Shown here: positions 23,601-36,900 of the stretch, piece by piece
How positions within the stretch are numbered: position 1 is the first letter of the stretch
Layout of the letters: every line of letters starts with the position of its first letter
NCBI GenBank assembly: GCA_037157565.1
Contig: JAZHRO010000013.1
Location: forward strand, 72,967,501-73,031,500
Direction of reading: 5' to 3'
From: Thalassia testudinum
Taxonomy: Eukaryota > Streptophyta > Magnoliopsida > Alismatales > Hydrocharitaceae
Length of the DNA: 64,000 nt
Program-made: the position numbers and the translations under genes
The notes under the pieces: model-generated
The model's input: only the letters and a program-made list of their open reading frames with translations
Database searches by the model: none
Told to the model about the DNA's origin: nothing

Positions 23601-24480
23601 TGTACATACAACAAGCAAAAAAACTAGGAGCCAATTCAACTAACCTGAAGCATTAAATTAAAGCTCAAATCATGTAACTAAAGACGAAATTTCATCATCC
23701 TTGACTCTTCACAAACCACCATGATATGTCAATTTGCTTCATAAATTGGTACACCTTAAAACCCTAGATATTAATTTAGCCCTTAAATCAAAACTATATA
23801 TCACAATCAACAAGTACTCAACACTGTCTACACTACAGCAGCAGCGGTCATTGAGCAGCTAAGGAGGGAGCAACAGCACTAATACCGGTGGTGGCTAAGG
23901 AAGAGGCCCACAATAGCGGCAGGAGCAGTAGCGGTCATCGATGCTAACTCAACTATGGCCGGTGGAGACGATGGAGCAGCAGGGAAGTAGCAGCGTTGGT
24001 AGCAAGAGTCGATGCACGCGAAAAATGAGAGGTGTGCAAAGCAGCAGGAGGGCTCGCACAGGTAATAAGGTATCAAGAGCAATCATATTTTGAAGACATG
24101 ACTTATGTGTTTTTCTCCTTAAAACAAAAATTATGTTTTTACTTGGCAAACCAAACTTTTCGTGAGATACACGTCACTCTCTCGAGTGAGATTAGACCAC
24201 TATTAAGCCCAGCTCTAGTTTCAATTTAGTGTTTATAACTAAATAGTTTTGTCCTAGCCCAAGGTGAACCAGATCGGTCTCCTAACCCACCAAATACATG
24301 CTTGGATATATGCTTAAGGAGTAAAGGATATAGGGCTATTGGTGTACCCGCCGTTGTCGACTAGAGAGAGGGTGGACGGAATTCTTTAAATACCACTACA
24401 TCAACTCATTGGCACACAATGTGACACCTTTGTTGTGCCTGAATTGAGCACTGTGTAGTGTTCGTTGGAGCTAGGTTTAG
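23601..24480. other. Intergenic segment, no gene recognised
   Basis: The stretch 23820-24080 is rich in GCAG/GGCG triplets and may be the untranslated 5' side of the MULE. Short frames here do not look like protein genes. Nothing else was recognised. Confidence 0.4.
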
Positions 24481-24490
24481 ATCTTGAATT

Positions 24491-26370
24491 GAGTGCCCAA
24501 ATGCAAGCCAAATTTTAATTAAATTATACAATTAGCTAGCCCTTACTCAGGACTACCTAATTATGTAATTAATTTAGAATAATAACTTATTTAATTATAT
24601 ATAAAAATTGCTTAAATTTATTGGTATGTACACATTAATTTAGGGTCTAATTACTTGATTAATATACAAATTAATAAATCAATGATGCAATTGACTTTAT
24701 AAATAGTTAATTTATATAATAAGGTATTTATTAAGTATTTTAAAATTATTTTAGAACATTTATTTTCATTTATATACATTTATGTACATGTATTACATAT
24801 ATAAATACTAATATACAGTATACATAATATTGTACAGTATAAATACATAATAAATAAGTTGAAAATACTTGAAACTAGTATATACAAATATAGAACATAA
24901 TATACTTCAATAATAACTTAAATTACTAATTTATTTCATTTAACTTAATAACTTATATATTTAACTTAATAACTTAATTATCTACAATAAATACCTAAAT
25001 ATAATCATTCACGCTATTCAAATCAAATTCAAAACAATGTCAACTCCTTTAAACTCTCACATCCAACTCAGGTATATGTAACTTTACATTACTCTTATTT
25101 TAATTATATGTACATAGACCTATGTAAATGCAAATAGACATATATATATGTATACTCTTATTTATAATTGTATGCGTGTGTATATAAAAGTAATCATAAC
25201 ATACTTATATTCATTTATTTATGTATTTATTGTATATAATTATGTTTCTAAGGTAATTAACTACGTTAATAAGTTAAAAACAAAAAATTTAGTAAATTAA
25301 CTCATTACTAAAATAAATTATATTGTAAACTTGTATATAATAATTATAATTAGTTTCAACCTATTTATAATATATTTATACTATATAGTAGTATTATACT
25401 TAAATTATGTATATATCTGATTAAATTATGTATATAAATGGATATAAATTAAAGAAAACTACAAAAAATATATTAAAAATATGCAATAAATACTTTATTA
25501 TATAAAATTAACAAATTTATATGTCAACTGAGTCATCAAATTATTAGTTTGTACATTAATTAAGTAATTATGCTCTAATTTAACATGAGAATAACTTATG
25601 TAAGCTAAATATAAATAATAAATTATATAACTTAAATGCATATAAATAACTTATATATTTATTATATCTATATAAATAAGTATTTATGATGAATTAAACT
25701 ATATATTTCGTAATTATATAATTATCTATCTATTTATTTATATTGTATGTACATATATTTAAGTAAATACATGTAGCTATGTACATATCTATAATCATAG
25801 ATATTATTGTACATATATATTTAAGTAACTATTATATACTATACATTATATATATGTACATATATTTATGTATTTATCGTAGGTAATTAAATTATTAAGT
25901 TATATAGCTAAGTTATTAAGTTAAAATCAAATAAATTAGTAAGTTAAGTTATTACCAAAGTAATTCATATTGTATACTTGTATATTATTATTTTAAATAT
26001 TTTTTGTATGTTTAAAATGTATTTATACTGTACACTAATAATTTTACTGTATATTAGTATAGATATACTTAAAGCATGTATATAAATGTATAAAAAATAA
26101 TAAATGATCTAAAATAAAATAAAAATGTATATACATATTTTATGATATATATTAACCAACTTATAACTCAATTGGGTCGTTAAGTTATTAATTTATACAT
26201 TAATTAAGGATTTAAACTCTAATTTAACATGTATAAATGACTAATTTTAGGTAATTTTTAAATATAACTAAATAAGTTATTATTCTAACTACATATTTGA
26301 GTTGCTCTATGTAATGGTTTTCTAATGGGATAATTTATTTGAACATTGTATGTTGTTTGGGCACTTAAAT
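24491..26370. mobile_element. AT-rich element with long inverted arms
   Basis: Arms of about 200 bp are inverted copies of each other. For example, 24574-24611 (TTAGAATAATAACTTATTTA...) is the near-complement of 26251-26288, 24491-24501 (GAGTGCCCAAA) complements the TTTGGGCACTT near 26356, and 24636-24700 complements 26157-26230. A further direct copy of the inner arm lies at 25510-25590. The 1.4 kb between is over 80 percent A+T by eye and has no gene. Long arms suit a foldback or non-autonomous MULE element, and a decayed MULE transposase lies next to it. Exact ends and target duplications were not found. Confidence 0.5.
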
Positions 26371-27280
26371 TGTCAAAAGTTGGACCAAAATTGTGCTGGT
26401 GCGCTTTAATTTAAGCAGCATTTAGCACCACATCAGTGCTTTGCAGTCGTTTGTAGCACCGTATATTGATTCGCGTGGGCATGTCGATTTGTCGACATGC
26501 ACTGGGTGCAAAAGAAACATCTTACCATCTGATCCCTTAAGTATATTCTCTTAACATATTGTAGGGTTGGGAGCTCCGGTTCGTGTTCGATTTAAGTAAG
26601 TTGAACATAGGTTGAAAATATCCACTCTAAACCACTTAACTAAGAATTAGGGATCGGTTTATAATAACAGTTTGGTCCCACCCGAGAAGATACTGTGTAT
26701 CTTATGAATTGGACTGGTCCCGCCCACTATTAAATTATAATTTTGTTAGTTGAAGGGTAAGTTAAATGTTAAGTTAGCTTAAAAATTTCTAAGTGTCAGT
26801 GTGTTGATGGTAAGAATAGTTTGAAAATGGCTAAGTGTGAGAGCTGTATTATGTTAAGTGTAAAGAGTTGGTGTTGTGTATGTGTTATATACATGTATGT
26901 GATAGGTTGTAAGGATTTGCTTAAATGTTAAAATCGTATCTTTAAGATATGACTTCTCTTGTAGTAAAGTCGTGTCTTGAAAATACGACTTTAGTGTGGA
27001 TATCTCCTTCTAGGTTAGACGTGTTTATCACCACGAGCATCAACAACATCACCATCAATAACTTCATCATCATCAACAGCAGCATTACCATTGTGAAATG
27101 GTTATCTATGTCTAACTCATATATTAAAAATACAACTTTAATATGTATATCTCTCGGATATCCGACGATGATAATTATATCCAAATTATATCCTAAAAAA
27201 TCAACTTCATTATTTTCATTCAAAGTCTTTGTGTGAAGGAGACAACTTAATCTTATGTATGAATTATATTTTCTTTGCAA
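26371..27280. other. Upstream flank of DHS, with two related 25-27-bp palindromes
   Basis: No gene was recognised. Two imperfect palindromes stand at 26931-26955 (AAATCGTATC...GATATGACTT) and 26966-26992 (AAAGTCGTGTC...ATACGACTTT), and they are similar to each other. GTN-rich transcribed-looking sequence and an ATC/CATCAACA-rich stretch (27030-27095) follow. The 112-codon minus-strand frame at 26942-27280 looks compositional. Confidence 0.45.
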
Positions 27281-27716
27281 TTAACGAATTAAATATATTT
27301 TTTAATGTCCGTACGTAATTTTTCGATTCTTCCCTCTCACTCCGCAAGCCCATTCTCATCGCCCGACTTACAGGTCGACCTCCAACCACCCGCCAAAGTT
27401 GCCGCCCGTGGTCGTCGATCGCTCGACCCTCCTCGTTGCCTTCCAACCTCCCTTGCCGGTACGTCTCCCTTTCCCTCCTCCCCCTCCTCTCTCTCTCTTC
27501 TTCGCTTCTTACTGCGAATCTTGATCACAAATTTCATCCACACGAATACCTTAATATGTATAATTTCCATTTGATCCGGTGCTGTCGTCATCACCCGCAA
27601 ACCTATCCTGCATCGGTAGTGCTTGTGATTGTTTCGGAAATACGTGCACAAGTCTTATCTACTTTGATCCTCCTAGAATTTAGATGGTTTATGTTAAATG
27701 CAGAGTTGCGGTTTCC
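27281..27716 (+). promoter_or_regulatory. Probable DHS core promoter and split 5' UTR
   Basis: A TATA-like AATTAAATATATTTTTTA (about 27288-27305) precedes a C-rich, CpG-containing leader (27330-27458). A consensus donor (CCG/GTACGT, GT at 27459) and an acceptor (AAATGCAG, AG at 27702-27703) suggest a 5'-UTR intron of about 245 bp that ends just before the ATG at 27717. If this intron is used, the upstream in-frame ATG at 27684 is removed by splicing. This is inference from splice consensus only. Confidence 0.5.
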
Positions 27717-27926
27717 ATGGGGGAGTGTGGAGAGAAGAAGGTACTTGAGAGTGTACATTCCACTGTATTCAAAGAGTCGGAGCGCTTAGATGGGAGAGGA
27801 TTTGTAGAAATCAAGGGATACGACTTCAACCGAGGGTTGGACCTCAAGGGGATCCTGAAATCCCTGCGCTCCACGGGATTCCAGGCATCTTTCCTTGGAG
27901 ATGCCATCGACGTCGTCAACGAAATG
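27717..27926 (+). CDS. DHS: DHS coding exon 1
   Basis: It encodes residues 1-70, from MGECGEKK to [11 protein letters not shown], and ends at a phase-0 GT donor (GTACAC). The start at 27717 is chosen because it gives a plant-like N-terminus (LESVHSTVF) and because an acceptor-like AG lies just upstream. An in-frame ATG at 27684 would add 11 residues. Confidence 0.9.
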
Positions 27927-30900
27927 GTACACACTTCTAGAAGCTCGCGTAGATGGTTTGCATTTCTATGTTTCATGTAACATTTAACTTGAGGATGCTA
28001 AAGTTGGATAAATTTTTAAGGGCTAGTTTACTTGGAGGGTTATGAAATTGGTGTTAAGAAATGTGAAACTAGTGTTAACCTTTATTTCTGTTTACTTATA
28101 AGGGGGTGTTAATACCAATTTCTGTTTACTTAAATTGGTGTTAAGCTGTAGTGTTTACTTGAACTGGTGTTAACGTTGGTTTCTGGAGAGTGGAGTTTGG
28201 GTATGAGGGAGTTATGAAGTTAGCACCTATTTTGCTAGCACCTCTTAGAATTGGTGTTAGTAAAATGGGTGTTAACTCCCAAAATAGGTGTTAAGATTAT
28301 GTGGGTTAACCCTTCAAGTAAATGGCCCCAAGTAAACTAGCCCTAACTGGTTGTAGATGAACCTTTCTTCGAAATTAATTTTCACATGCCCTTTTTTTAT
28401 TGTGGATGAAGCTTGACTGGAGGTTATCCCACGATAAACCTGCTGAAGACTGCAGTCCCGAGGAGCTTGATCCGCTCTATAGGGAGTCTGTGAAGTGCAA
28501 AGTTTTCCTGGGTTTTACCTCGAATCTTGTTTCCTCTGGTGTTCGGGAACATATTCGCTACATCGTAGAGCATCGAATGGTGAGTGATATGCTTCCATGA
28601 CTCCATTTGAGTTTCTTGAGTCCCTTTGAGGATATTGGAAATTGAAGTGGGATGGTCGTGGATAGTTCACTTCTTGCAACATCTAATGAGGACTGGGGTT
28701 GTTATTAAGTTTTATACGTACAATGAAAAAAATAATCTTGGTCAAAATGCTATGAATTTGTTTTAAAGGGCAATTGGTGTAGGATTTTGAAACTAATGGT
28801 TTAGGTGAATGATGATACTGACAGTTGAAGTTTCGATAGTTATGCTTTGGAATTTTAGATTGGTTGCAAAGTGGTCTTTGCTTCAAGTTCTTTGTAATAT
28901 TTTGTATATGAATGTTGTTTCTTCTTGTTGGTTGTTAGAAGATATGGATGGTTTGATGCCACAACATAAGATCATTCTGGTTTTGTTCTCAAAGGTAGTA
29001 TCTACACGATGCATCTGACCTTTGAAAATGACATAATCCTGAAAGCTAGGGTTAAGCTTGATGTGCATTGTTCTTAACCCTAGCTTTGAGGATTCGTGGG
29101 ATGAAGTTGGTATGCTAAGTGGTGCCTTGACAGGAAATTGGGTCATTAGAAGCTGACTGAGAAGTTTAGTATTTGAGCTTCAGTCAAAACAATGATGTAA
29201 AGGGTAAAAAATATATCAAAAGTGCCAATGAGTCCATGTGAAAAGACGTGTGTATGAAAATTTTATAAAAATCCGGATTCAAAACGTAAAAAAAAAATCG
29301 TGAAGATACCAATAAATAACACAAATGCAGTCTAAATGTTGCTAAAGATCGGGGAATAGCCTCTGTGCATCGTAATCTGTGCCCAATGCGTGGAGCCAAT
29401 TAGAGCACGCCATGCAGCGTGTCTTTAGTGCTAGCGTGGGCTAAAGGATGCCTTTAGTGATGCTTTTCACCCTTTTAGCGTTAGTTTCACAATTTCCTTG
29501 GGGTTTTTCGATTCTTTTTATTTAAATGGGTATTTGGTGCTATACTTGATCATAGCCAAAAGGCTGAGTTACACCTAATCCTTTCCATTAATGATGTTTT
29601 TGATATTATAAATTATTTTAAATATTTTTTAAGATATTAAAATTCACATTTTCCTATTTGAACCCTTCTACACTCTTCCATCCTCAGCCTATAAATACTC
29701 CTCGTCATTTCACCACCACCTCCACCACCAACAAGACAATCTCCCACTCTCCTCCGTAGGTTCTCTATCTTGGAGGCCCTCCCTAGAGTTTCCTCTCTAA
29801 TTTAAAAATGTTCCCTTAGCTTTAGGTCTTCTCTACATGTAGGTATTCTCTTCTCCTAGTTTAATTAGGTTAATCCTATCCTAGTATCATCCATTCATCT
29901 CCACCACCACTTTGTCGTTGCCTCTCTACACCATCACCACCCTTGCTTGCTGTCGATTTGTGTGATCAAGTAGGTGGAATCCTTGGGCTGTTTTGGAGGT
30001 GAGGCACCGCATCACATCTCTTGCTCTTTAGTTATATTGTTCTTTATTTTTGCATTTCAGTTATTGCTTTTTGTTTCCAATATTGTAATTTCAATTTTAT
30101 TAGTGCAATAAAGTTCATTTTTCCACCTCAATTAGCCTCCTTTATTTATTACCGTATCACTTAGTTCAATTTGCAATTTTTTTTGTATTCTAGTTGCACA
30201 TTTAGTTAATTGCTGCACATTAAGATAGTTGCCTTAAAATTTCTCACATAATTAACACATCATTCTTGCATTTCCTTGTGATTACGCTGTTAATAGTAGT
30301 TTCGGATAAACTGTACTGTTATCCTTGCATTATTCGCTTTGCTTTAGACTTCAGAATTTCATTTAAAGTTTAAACAAGTATGTGAAGCAACTTTGTCATA
30401 TTTGTGAGCTTCAATTGAACAAACACCTCTCGGTGGATCGACCCTTACTCCTGCTATACAAATTAATTATTGGTTTTTAAAGTGGATCGAGGTTAAAATG
30501 ACATGCATCTAGCAGCTGTTTACAACTTTATTCTTTCTCAAGTGTTGGTTTTCTGTGCATGTCAAAGATCCCGTTCAAAATAATTTTTTTGGTTGTCGCT
30601 TAGAAGGAGCTCAGTGATGAAGGTGTTTAGACTTGCTGAGATGATGGTGATGTGGATGACGATCGCTTGAATTTACTGGTTGCAACCTTGGAAGGGAGGT
30701 CTGGCAATGATCATCTTGGGATTCTCTCCACCATTTTAACTTTTGTTTGTTAGTGTAAGGACTTTGGAAAAGTGATGGGTGATGCAGCCAAAACATGGTC
30801 ATGTTCTTTTTTTTTTTTTTTTTGTCTCGCAATCCTGTAGTTGAAATGTGGGTTCTTTTTGGAGGGAAAGAACTTTCGTGGAGATTGTGATGCATGGGTA

Positions 30901-33900
30901 TTTCTACTTTTCTGCAAATAGGAACTTTTCATGTAATAACTTGGATTATCATTGGATCTCTATCAACCTCCTGTAGGAATCATTTTCTCTTGAAAAATCA
31001 GTATTCTATTATGTTCAGAAGATGTCATTCTTGTATGCATTTAGTTTTTCAAAAAAAATTCTTGTATGCATGTATATGCATTGCTTGATAACACTTCAAG
31101 TAGATTACAATAATGACACCCTATCACAGTGAATTATACAGGAGTGTACATCCCCCCCTTGTGCAAAATATGTGAAAATGAGGTAAGAGTCCAAAATACA
31201 TTTCTGCCGCTTTATGAGGGCAGTCTGGTTCTTTTTGATTCGTTGCTCAAAGAATTTCCTGGTGTTCCCATTGCTAATTTTTGCGGAATAAGTCCAGAAC
31301 ACAGACAGGATAACATGTGTATGTATCTTTCACTACGTCAGGACTTTTTGAGAGGTTCACTACATTCTGGTTGGTAGAGGTTTAGCATTCATTTTTCAAG
31401 GATGAAGCTTGGATCCTATTAATTACCAGAGTTGATGACATGGTTTTGCCCTCCTGTTGCCTCTTTGTCTCTCCAGTGTGTTTGCTTAGAAGTCAAGAGC
31501 AAGTTCCATCTCTGCTGCTTAGGTGCTTGAGCTGCTCTGAAGGGTCTTTTTTTTTTTGTTATTAAAATTTCCTTTTGTTTTGGGGGGGGGGGGGTTGTGT
31601 CAATTTATATTTGATGTAGTTTTAGATCAAATTTGATTTTGATTAGGTTAAGTTACATTCTTCTCAACTGGTAATTAAATAATCTACATTTCTTGCAAAT
31701 TGCAAATTCCTTTCCGAGGTTAAAAAGATGATGAGTTTGAATCTTGATGTCAATAGCATTCATAATGTGCGTTAGCACACCCTCATTTGTAATGTTTTTA
31801 TAATTTATTGATGCAATGGTTGTAGTATTGACTTTTTTCCCCTGAAAGTTGATGGAGTACATCTAAGCTGAGGTGTCATGGTGTATGTTTTTTGTTGATG
31901 ATGTTGTATTGGTTGATGAGATAAAAGATGGAGTAAATAGAAAACTTGTGCTTTAGAGAGAAGTCCTGAAGCTAAATGCTTGCACCTTAGTAGGACAAAG
32001 ACTGAGTATATGGAATATAAGTTTAGTGGTAGAGGAAACAATGAAGGGATGGATGTAAAAATGGAGAATAGTGCCTTCTGAAGAAAGATGTTTTTAAATA
32101 TTTGGAATCCATTTTTCAACAAGATGGTGAAATTGCTATAGATGTTACACATAGAATTAATGTACGGTGGTTGAAATGGAGGGGAGTATTTAGTGTTCTC
32201 TGTGATAAGAGGGTTCCTTTGAAAGTTAAAGGAAAGTATATTGTGTAGTTGTAAGACTTGCCATGCCGTATGGTTCTGAGTGTTGGCCTGTCAACTATAT
32301 GTATGTGCAAAAGATACTTGTGGTAGAAATGAAGATGTTAAGATGGATGTGTGGTCATACAAGGAAGGGTCGTATTTTAAATGAGATTATTCGAGAAAAA
32401 GTTAGGGTGGCACTGATAGAGGATAAAATAGAAGAGGCGTCTAAAAGGTGGTTTGGACATTTGCATAGAAGACCACTAAATGCCTCAATTAGGAGATGCA
32501 AGAAGTCGGGGGTTGAACTCGCTAGGATGGGGCAAGAAAGAATAAAGAAGTGTTAGAAAGAAACCATTAAGTTTAACATCAATTATTTCAATTTAAGCTC
32601 AGAAATGATTCAAAATAGATTTGAGTGGAGGCAAAGAATCTATGTAGCCAACTCCACTTAGCGTAAGAGAATGCTTAGTTGTTGTTGTTGTAGTAGTTGT
32701 AGTATACCCTCATTTGTAATTTTTTGATAATTTCCTTTTTTTTTTTTTTTGATAATTCATCAATGTAATGGTTGCAGTAATGACCTTTTTTCTCCAACAG
32801 TTGTAGTGTCTATAATTGACTAATGGACATGGTCAGCAGGCAGATGAAAAGAAAAGGTATATGTGGTAGGTATAGCCAATAGGTGTAGTAGCTATTTAAT
32901 CATTTAAGGATCCCTATCCCTTGATCATCAATAAAATTTCTGATCTAGGATCAGTATCTATTGACCATTTAGTTACCGTATAAATGCAAATAAACAAACT
33001 CGATAGTGCAAAATTGTCATTTTCTTCTGGTATGCTCATATTTTTTCCCATATGTAGGTAGATGTGATTGTCACAACTGCTGGTGGCATAGAAGAGGACC
33101 TCATAAAATGTCTTGCACCAACATATAAAGGTGATTTTTCTCTCCCGGGATCTGAGTTGCGTTCAAAAGGATTGAATCGGATAGGAAACTTGCTGGTTCC
33201 CAATGATAACTACTGCAAGTTTGAGGATTGGATTATTCCCATTTTTGACAAAATGCTGGAAGAGCAACTTGCACAGGTGATATTTATTTGCTTCAAATGA
33301 ATGGAGCTTGTATTATTGTTGTGTGATATTTATTCATATAGTACGTTCCCAGTTCTTTGAGAAAGAATAAATGGTATTGGAAAGTCTCTAGTATTGTACC
33401 TCTCCAAAAAAAAAAATCTCTGGTATTGAAATATGAAAAAATGATGTCATGAAGTGGGAAATAAAGGCAAGTTGACTAGCCTTGGTCCAACTCTTTGAAA
33501 GTGAATAGGCGTACTGAATAACATTGCTTTTGCAGTTTGTATTCTTTCACATTGCCATGTATCCTGAACGAATGGCTTGTCTACACTGATGATATGCATC
33601 CGAAGCATTATAGACTCCATCTTGGTTTTCTTCTTATAATCTCATTCTTCTTCTGTAGAATAGGAAACTGTGTTTCACAAGTAAGACTCTGCTTATCTGA
33701 TCTACAGAGACCTACCTAAGCTCATAGAGGTATTTAATTTATTTGCAAGGAACAAATAAGCATATTGAAAGAGCAGATGAACGTTATAAATGGTAGTATT
33801 TTGTTCCATCATTTGATAGCTTAATGAATAGAATGGCTTGGTACTACATTTGAAATGATAAATAAAGAAGTGTAAAGAGTTATTCCATTGCCGATATACC

Positions 33901-36900
33901 ACTTAAAATGGAATCAAATATCTTTGATTAAAGTTTATGCCTGTTAATACTGCAGTATATATATGTGCCTTCAAAAAAAAAAATTGCAGTATATATAAAA
34001 GAACATTAACATGATGTGCATCAAAGTTGTTAGGAATAATACTTGTAACTGTTTCCAACAAGAAATGTTAACAGATTCTTCTTCTTCTTTACATAGGTAG
34101 GTATTTACTCTTTGGTAACAACATTGATATGATTTTCTTACCATAGGAAAGATTGATGTGATCCTCTTATCAAGAATGTTGGAACTTTTAGAGTCCTTAT
34201 ACTGAAAAATGGTTCAAGAACTTATCGCTTTTATGCTAATTTGCTACTATGTTTTGAAAGTTGAAACCTCCAAAGTTGTATCAAAAAGTTTCCATTGTAA
34301 AAGTAATAGCTGCATGCCATGCTCGTTACAATGATAAATGAGATATGGTATAACATTAGCATGATAAATTCAATGAAGTGGTTATTAGATGGATAATCAC
34401 TCTTTTACCTTTAAAAAGAAAACAATGCCATGATAAATAAGATACGATAGCCAGGAGGGGAAAAGGTAAAAGTAGGGGCCTTAATGAACATAATGACACC
34501 AAATGAGGGAGATATGTGCAATGTTGAAGGGGGCATTAACCAATTCTTATGTAAGATTTGGAGCATATAACTCCACTTCTAATGAATTCAGAGGTTGACA
34601 CCCTATGCTAACGCTCCTTTTTCCTTCCCAAAAAAAGCTACCTATGATTGGTTAGGTATGAGGTATGCGTGTGATTTTGGAGGAGTTCATGGATAAATAA
34701 AGATGGGATAGAAATTCTTGGGGTGGGGTGGGGTGGGAATTAGGATTGTAAACACTACCTCCTATCAAATATAGCCTACTGACATAGGATGAAATGGTGG
34801 ATGAATCGTTGTTCCATTCCATCCTCTGATCAAGGGTTCAAGGTTTTTAGTCTTTGTCCCTTTCATATTGAGATTAAGAAGACACGGACAATTTAATTGT
34901 CTTTGTGCCCCTAACTTTTGTTTTGATGAATTGAAGCTTCTTTGGTAAATGCTTTGGTAGTTGTTCATCTTTCATAAACTAATGTAATATATGTCTATGA
35001 CTGTCCTTAATTATCATGCTCATTGCAAAGTCCTATAAAGTAGGTATCTGGTGGCAATATGCCCTTGTTATTGGCACTTTTATGCCCTTGATCATTCTTG
35101 TTGTCATTGGGACCTATCATCCATGATTCAGTCAGGTGATTCAGTATGAGTTCCTGGCCAAGTAAGCCGATTTGAGAGTGATAGCTGAGATGCTTCTTTG
35201 ATTATTTAGCATTTTGGCAGAAGATACCATAGTCTCTTTTTGTTGGGTTTGTCCATTGCAAAGAGAATGTGGTTTTGGACATGCTGGGTGGGCAACATGC
35301 TGTCTGATGCAAGGGTTCACTTACAACACTCTTGCTCCATGATTGACTCTTTCTGGCCTAGGAAGGTTTATGTTGATGACTGTAGTGATCCTTAGGAGGC
35401 TTCACTATAAAGATGGTATATTTACTATTGCAAGGGGAGCTGAATACAAAGATGGAAATCTTTTGGGGACTATGGGCTAATTGGCTCTCTTAAAATCCCA
35501 TAAAAGGTAAAGATCTTTGTGTGGTTGTTGTAAATGGGAGGCTATGGACTAGGACATTTAGGAGGAGGTGGGCTGTGGATGCCAAGGTGAGCTGTGCTTG
35601 CTATGGCTTGGCAAAGGAAGTCATGGTCATCATTTTTACCCATGTTTGCCTTCTCAAAAGAAGTGTGGGGAGGTTTTTTTTTTTTTAAAGGAAGAAGAGT
35701 GGAGAAAGTTTTTTTTTTTGAAATGGAAAGAGTGGGGAAAGTTTGATGGTGCCTCTTTGTAGGTCATGTTGTTTGGATGATTTTTGGAAGTAGTTCAGAA
35801 GGAGGCAACACTGGCAGGATGGCCTTCTCAAAAAAAGAAAAAAAAAGAAAGAAAAACACAGGCAGGCTGGTCAAAAGGAGAAGTCTTTGGCAGCTTTGTG
35901 GTCCATGTGGATGCAGTGAAATGCAATAGAGTAACAATTTTCTTTCACTTGTCTGGAAAAAAAGTGTAATAGTCCATGGGGTGAGAAGGCATGGTTGAGA
36001 TTGTTCTCCTTGATATGATGTATTTTCTCTTGTTGAAATTGTGTCGAGAACTTTTGTGAAGCCTATATGGTTTATGAATAGAAGGCTTTAGATGTCTATT
36101 AACCACTAGAAAATATCCTTTTTCTTGAAAAAGAGTCAACATCTTGTGAAGTTGTCCATTTGTAGGAGGGCTTCATCTTGCTTTGAGCACTCTTTTTTTT
36201 ATCAAACATTGTCAAGGGTACTTCCCAGGCCAATATAGGCCAAGAAAATGGGATGAGATGGCTGGCATACGCAAGAGCTGTAAAATCTTCATTCATCGGT
36301 CCTTTTTTAATTATTATTATTCTCTCTCAGAATGTTGAGAGAATTGTGTATAGTGGTCATTTAGTCCCACATCATGTAATGTGGAGTGTTGTGTGTGGTG
36401 GCCTATAAATGGGCATGTAATGCCCACTGGTTTCTTTCAGAAGATCAATAGAAAAATCAGCCCTATCATGGGGCTTTTTCCATGATTTTCTCCCTACTCT
36501 TCATAAGTGGGGTTTTCACGTAAACCTAAGTGTTTTTATCATTGTTTATGTTTTGATATTTTTTATGCTTCCGCTTATTCATAATATTCAACTTGGTATG
36601 ATAGCAAGTTTAATTCTAGAGTTTATTTGATTATCACATTTTATTGTTACCAATCTATTCTTGTACTTGAAGTTTTCTTCCAAGAAGAAGATCTCGAGGA
36701 GGATCTATGCCGTGCACACGGTGGTGCGCCATGAAGATTGAAGGAGACGGAGGTGCGCATGAGTGCCTCCATTAAGACGACTGCAACGCAAGGAGTGGTT
36801 CCAGAAGGCGGAGATGCACCTGAGGGAGCAACTCGACGATGGAGGCTTCATCCCTGAGTGAGGATTCCACGGTGGAGATCTCGTGCTTACTGACGATGGT

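Noticed and set aside
26942..27280. 112-codon minus-strand frame upstream of DHS
   Set aside because: Low-complexity Met/Leu/Val content from CAT/CAA-rich DNA; no recognisable family.
27684..27716. Upstream in-frame ATG as DHS start
   Set aside because: It lies before an acceptor-like AG and adds an N-terminus not typical of plant DHS; 27717 is preferred, though not proven.
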